NCBI GenBank assembly: GCA_951640165.1
Contig: OX621263.1
Location: 5,912,501-5,976,500 of the forward strand
Source of the DNA: Pseudoips prasinana
Lineage: Eukaryota > Arthropoda > Insecta > Lepidoptera > Nolidae
DNA: 64,000 bases
Reading direction: 5' to 3'
The translations under genes were made by a program, and so were the position numbers. A model generated the notes under the pieces. The model worked only from the letters and a program-made list of their open reading frames with translations, did not search any database and had not been told where the DNA came from. Positions 60,867-64,000 of the stretch are shown here, piece by piece; positions within the stretch are counted from its first letter, which is position 1; every line of letters starts with the position of its first letter.

Positions 60867-61015
60867 TTTTTTTTTTTGCCGGAGTGGAAACTCCATCTAG
60901 GATGTCCTCCGCCTTGGGGGAGGCGGAGGGGCCTGTCAGACTCCTACTGACTAAAAACCACCCCGGTGTTCCATCTCACACCTGCGCCGCAACCCCCAGC
61001 TGGTGCTGGCCCAAG
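60867..61015 (-). repeat. R1-like LINE 3' end, reverse, with poly(A)
   Basis: Poly(T) at 60867-60880, then GC-rich text. The reverse strand has GGAACACCGGGGTGGTTTTT, AGTCAGTAGGAGTCTGAC, related to the 3' UTR at 4.1 kb. Confidence 0.7.
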
Positions 61016-61369
61016 AACCCAGGCCTGCTTTAACTAGTCAACTGTCACTTAAAAAGTACTTTGGCTTGACCCGAGAAATGAACCAACGAAAAGGGCCGTG
61101 TCCGCAATCTAATCATGTCGCACACTCGTTAGCCATGTCAACATGTCACCATGTATGTCACATTAAAGGTAGGACGGGCTGGCCTGATTTGAATGTAGTT
61201 TTCCGCTAATGACATGTGAGGTGTCACACTTTATACAAGTTCCTTGCATGTGGGCGATTTAAGTTAGATTTCTAGTTTTGCTGGAGTACCTAGAAACCTA
61301 GTTGCGATGCAAATTAATGTTAGTATTTCTTTGAAATGCTCAACAGGATAGCGACTATAGTTGGGAACT

Positions 61370-61785
61370 GGTTGGACGGGTCGGTTGGCGTGGGTTCGAT
61401 TCCCACCCAGACAGACAGATATTTGAGTGGATTTACATGTCTATTTATCCTGAATCTGGGTGTAATTATCAGTTATCTCGTTTCCATAGTACAATCTCTG
61501 CTTAATTTGGGATCAGGGGCTCTTTCAGCTAAGTCGCCGAACATCGATTTCTTAAATGGCGTTCAGATAAATAAAGCTTAAAAATGTCTTAATCAATCGT
61601 TAAATCGGCTTCAACGATGACAATCGATTTCGGGCCATTTATGACGTCACATGTGCTCATGGAAACCGATTTAATGATGGATTAAGTAATTTTTAACCTT
61701 TATTTATGTGAACGCCATTTAAGAAATCAATGTTCGGCGCCTTAGCCGGTAGAGCCACAGGTGGCCGCGTGTGAATAATGTAAAA
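61370..61785 (+). repeat. Metulj-like SINE split by MITE G copy 3
   Basis: TCGGTTGGCGTGGGTTCGAT, TCTCGTTTCCATAGTACAAT, TTGGGATCA, then the MITE, then AGGTGGCCGCGTGTGAATAA. Confidence 0.82.
61516..61758. mobile_element. MITE family G, copy 3
   Basis: GGGGCTCTTTCAGCTAAGTC at left, complement ending CGGTAGAGCC at right. The loop is inverted relative to copy 1. Confidence 0.85.
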
Positions 61786-61934
61786 AAAAAACCTTTGTGG
61801 ACCTGGAAAATTATAAAGCATTTTCTCATCGTACGCTATTAATAAAATTATTTGTAAAAGGCAACACAACCCAGTAGTTTCGTTGGATAGAAAATTGTAA
61901 CTGTTTATATACACACACAAACAATGGAATACAG

Positions 61935-62010
61935 TTAATGTTGAAGATGATCTCGTGAAGAGGCTGAAATTATGGGCCGAATCTAACATAAAATTAATTA
62001 TGTGAGCAAC
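61935..62010 (+). repeat. Short repeat P, copy 2
   Basis: TGAAGATGATCTCGTGAAGA, GGGCCGAATCTAACATA and TTAATTATGTGAGCAAC; see 36890. Confidence 0.45.
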
Positions 62011-62923
62011 TATTTGTTATCAAGGACTCAATAGCCGCGCATCGGTTATGACGTAGCTGCTATATTATAATTGTATATTTACATTGTGATTATGTATTCA
62101 ATTAGTAATTATCATTTTATTAATTACTTTAATAATTCTATAATAATTTTTCATCTTAAAACTATTATTAATCGATATTAACCCACCTATATTGGTGGGT
62201 TAAATAAATTTTTACACGGATTAGTAATGACAAATTTGTTTCGTTTGAGAGATTATTTAGGGTTGCAGAAGTGAAAGTCATAGATTTTAAAACAGTTTTC
62301 TGTCCTAAACAATTATGATAGATTTTTTATTGTTTATTGATGATGAAGAAATCGTCGAATATATTAGCTTTCCGATCATGTCAACTTTGACATGACAATA
62401 TTTGAACGACTCGAAATTGACAGATTGGTTTCAAACACAAACGATCAAATTGAAATGTCTTTGTAAAAACTTAACACATGAGACAGTCATATACAAAGTC
62501 TTCTAGTGACAAAAAGAGGTGTATAAATATTTCACTCATTGTTCACTCATTCATATTTGGTTGGATTACATAATGGAATAAAACCTCTTTAATGATACCA
62601 ACATAAAATAGAGAAACACTGAGTTAGTTGGCTCGGTGTTATTTTTCATTGGCGCAACAGAATGTAAAGTTAAAATTTTAACGAATTAACCTGAAGTTAG
62701 TTAGTACATTTTAGCCTAGCTTTTGGTACAAGTGGGCCTTAGACTTTCAAATGTTATGTTGATAAAAATATAAATAGGGTAGGAGATTATTAAAGAGGCA
62801 TTCCTTGTACGACAGTGAATGAGAACGTTACTCTGTTCGATTAAATATTGTGTGTGGAAAATATCTCGAAGTATTAATGTGCAGAACCTACGAGTGCGTA
62901 ATATATTACTACTTTGACGGGCC
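62011..62923. other. No recognisable feature
   Basis: About 900 AT-rich bases; a short hairpin ACCCACCTATATTGGTGGGT at 62181-62200. Confidence 0.4.
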
Positions 62924-63039
62924 AGGTGGCTTGGTTGGTGGATACTTGCCCTTCATGCTACAGGTCATGGGTTCGATTCCCACCCAGAACAGATATTGGT
63001 GTGCATGAACATGTCTATTTGTCCTGAGTTGGGGTGTAA
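62924..63039 (+). repeat. Metulj-like SINE, broken by a Helitron
   Basis: GCTTGGTTGGTGGATACTTG, box B GGTTCGATTCC, GTCCTGAGTTGGGGTGTAA, then the Helitron starts. Confidence 0.82.
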
Positions 63040-63360
63040 TCTATACATATAATAATATAGTAGGAAATTCAAAACTGTACATTGAATATTTTTTAAAAAG
63101 GATACTTGGGGCGTGATCTACAATCGATACCGAAGCCAAAAATATAGTTTTTAGAATTTTTGTCTGTGTGTCTGTTTGTCTGTATGTATGTCCGGGCTAA
63201 ACTCAAAAAGTACGGCATGGATTTACTTAAAATTTTGCATGAATATTACTTACTGGTCGAGTCAACATATAGGCTACATATTATCACGCTATCACCTACG
63301 GGGAAGGAGCTGTGATAATTGATAAAATTTTACGCGGTTAAAACTGCGGGGCACAGCTAG
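63040..63360 (+). mobile_element. Helitron, family 1, complete (321 bp)
   Basis: TCTATACATATAATAATATA to GGGGCACAGCTAG; A before, T after; one hairpin base lost (GCGGTTAAAACTGC). Confidence 0.9.
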
Positions 63361-63851
63361 TTAACTAATTAAATTAGAAAACGACCTTAATTTTCTGTAG
63401 GGGTTAAAAATATACCTTCACAATACTACTAAATTCTTCGTAAGAACTCATAATAAACCTCTACACAAAGACGCTGTTACTCATTTTTCCCACCTACTTA
63501 CAACCTTTCCGAAAAAGGCAACCTTTACCCACAACATTAGCCAAACAAAATCCAACCTCAACACATCGCCATAAAGTCCACATTGCATCAACAGAGTTAA
63601 GTAAATTTTTACAACCGTCTCAACTAGTGAATTCAAACTCTAAGTCAGAGTATATAAGGATGTTTTTTACTTTGAAGGTCATATAACAGTTCCCACACAA
63701 AACCTTGCAACCTACGCCAATGACGTAATTTAAAAAAATAGCAACTGATTGAATTTTGCTTTGCGTAATATGTTAAGAACATTCACATAGCAGCCCGGAC
63801 TCAGGAAGCTGGTATAACAATACGCCCGTGCCAGGGAGAGCACTTAGACCT
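63361..63851. other. No recognisable feature
   Basis: About 490 bases, unassigned. Confidence 0.4.
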
Positions 63852-64000
63852 TTTTTAGGGTTCCGAACCCTAAGGGTAAAACGGGGTCCTATTACTAAGA
63901 CTTCGCTGTCTGTCTGTCTGTCACCAGGCTGTATCTCATGAACCGTGATAGTTAGAAAGTTGAAATTTTCACAGATGATGTATTTCTGTTGCCGCTATAA
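63852..64000 (+). repeat. TTAGGGTTCCG-type lepidopteran repeat, cut by the window edge
   Basis: TTTTTAGGGTTCCGAACCCT, GTCTGTCTGTCTGTCACCAG and CTCATGAACCGTGATAGTTA. I recall this as a very common repeat in moths and butterflies. The right part lies outside. Confidence 0.7.

Overview
This window looks like intergenic or intronic DNA from a moth or butterfly (Lepidoptera). It is AT-rich and spaced with short tandem repeats. It is built almost entirely from transposable elements whose architecture fits known lepidopteran families: tRNA-headed SINEs of the Metulj type, short non-autonomous Helitrons (5' TC, 3' hairpin plus CTAG, inserted between A and T), R1-like and jockey/CR1-like LINEs, RTE-like LINE ends, mariner, a Penelope-like element and several families of inverted-repeat MITEs. 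I found no host protein-coding gene that I can name, and no bacterial, viral or CRISPR features. Nearly all ORFs longer than 60 codons are fragments of retrotransposon proteins or chance frames.

Layout. 0-1.7 kb: a LINE reverse transcriptase cut by the window edge and broken by one in-frame stop. 1.9-2.4 kb: a GC-rich foldback element with a TTA target duplication. 3.1-6.2 kb: the 3' end of an R1-like LINE followed by an open 614-codon reverse transcriptase of another LINE. 6.3-7.4 kb: Helitrons nested in opposite orientations. 7.6-9.6 kb: one LINE 3' end split by another LINE. 10.2-15.4 kb: a segmental duplication carrying a tandem satellite of about 110 bp. One copy was later hit by a Penelope-like element (12-bp target duplication, 49-bp perfect inverted ends) and the other by an unrelated repeat, so each copy is the empty site for the other. 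16.6-26.9 kb: SINEs, MITEs, LINE ends and Helitrons, including one SINE split by both a Helitron and a LINE fragment. 27.2-28.7 kb: a palindrome inside a palindrome, a 1,027-bp foldback with TAA duplication inside a MITE with TA duplication. 29-39 kb: more SINEs, Helitrons and LINE ends, with a Helitron cleanly nested in another Helitron at 36.4 kb. 39.4-42.8 kb: the quietest stretch. 43.05-44.34 kb: a mariner with matching ends and an uninterrupted transposase. 45-64 kb: LINE and SINE remnants, a hAT-type MITE with an exact 8-bp duplication (53.9 kb), a two-copy repeat I do not recognise (52.9 and 59.8 kb), and a known-looking lepidopteran repeat running off the right edge.

The elements do not act as a pathway. 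What can be read is a history of insertions. Only the mariner transposase and the 614-codon reverse transcriptase keep long ORFs with recognisable catalytic motifs. The most unusual components are a SINE family whose head resembles 5S rRNA rather than a tRNA, the resolved Penelope insertion, the nested foldbacks, and the unassigned 350-bp repeat.
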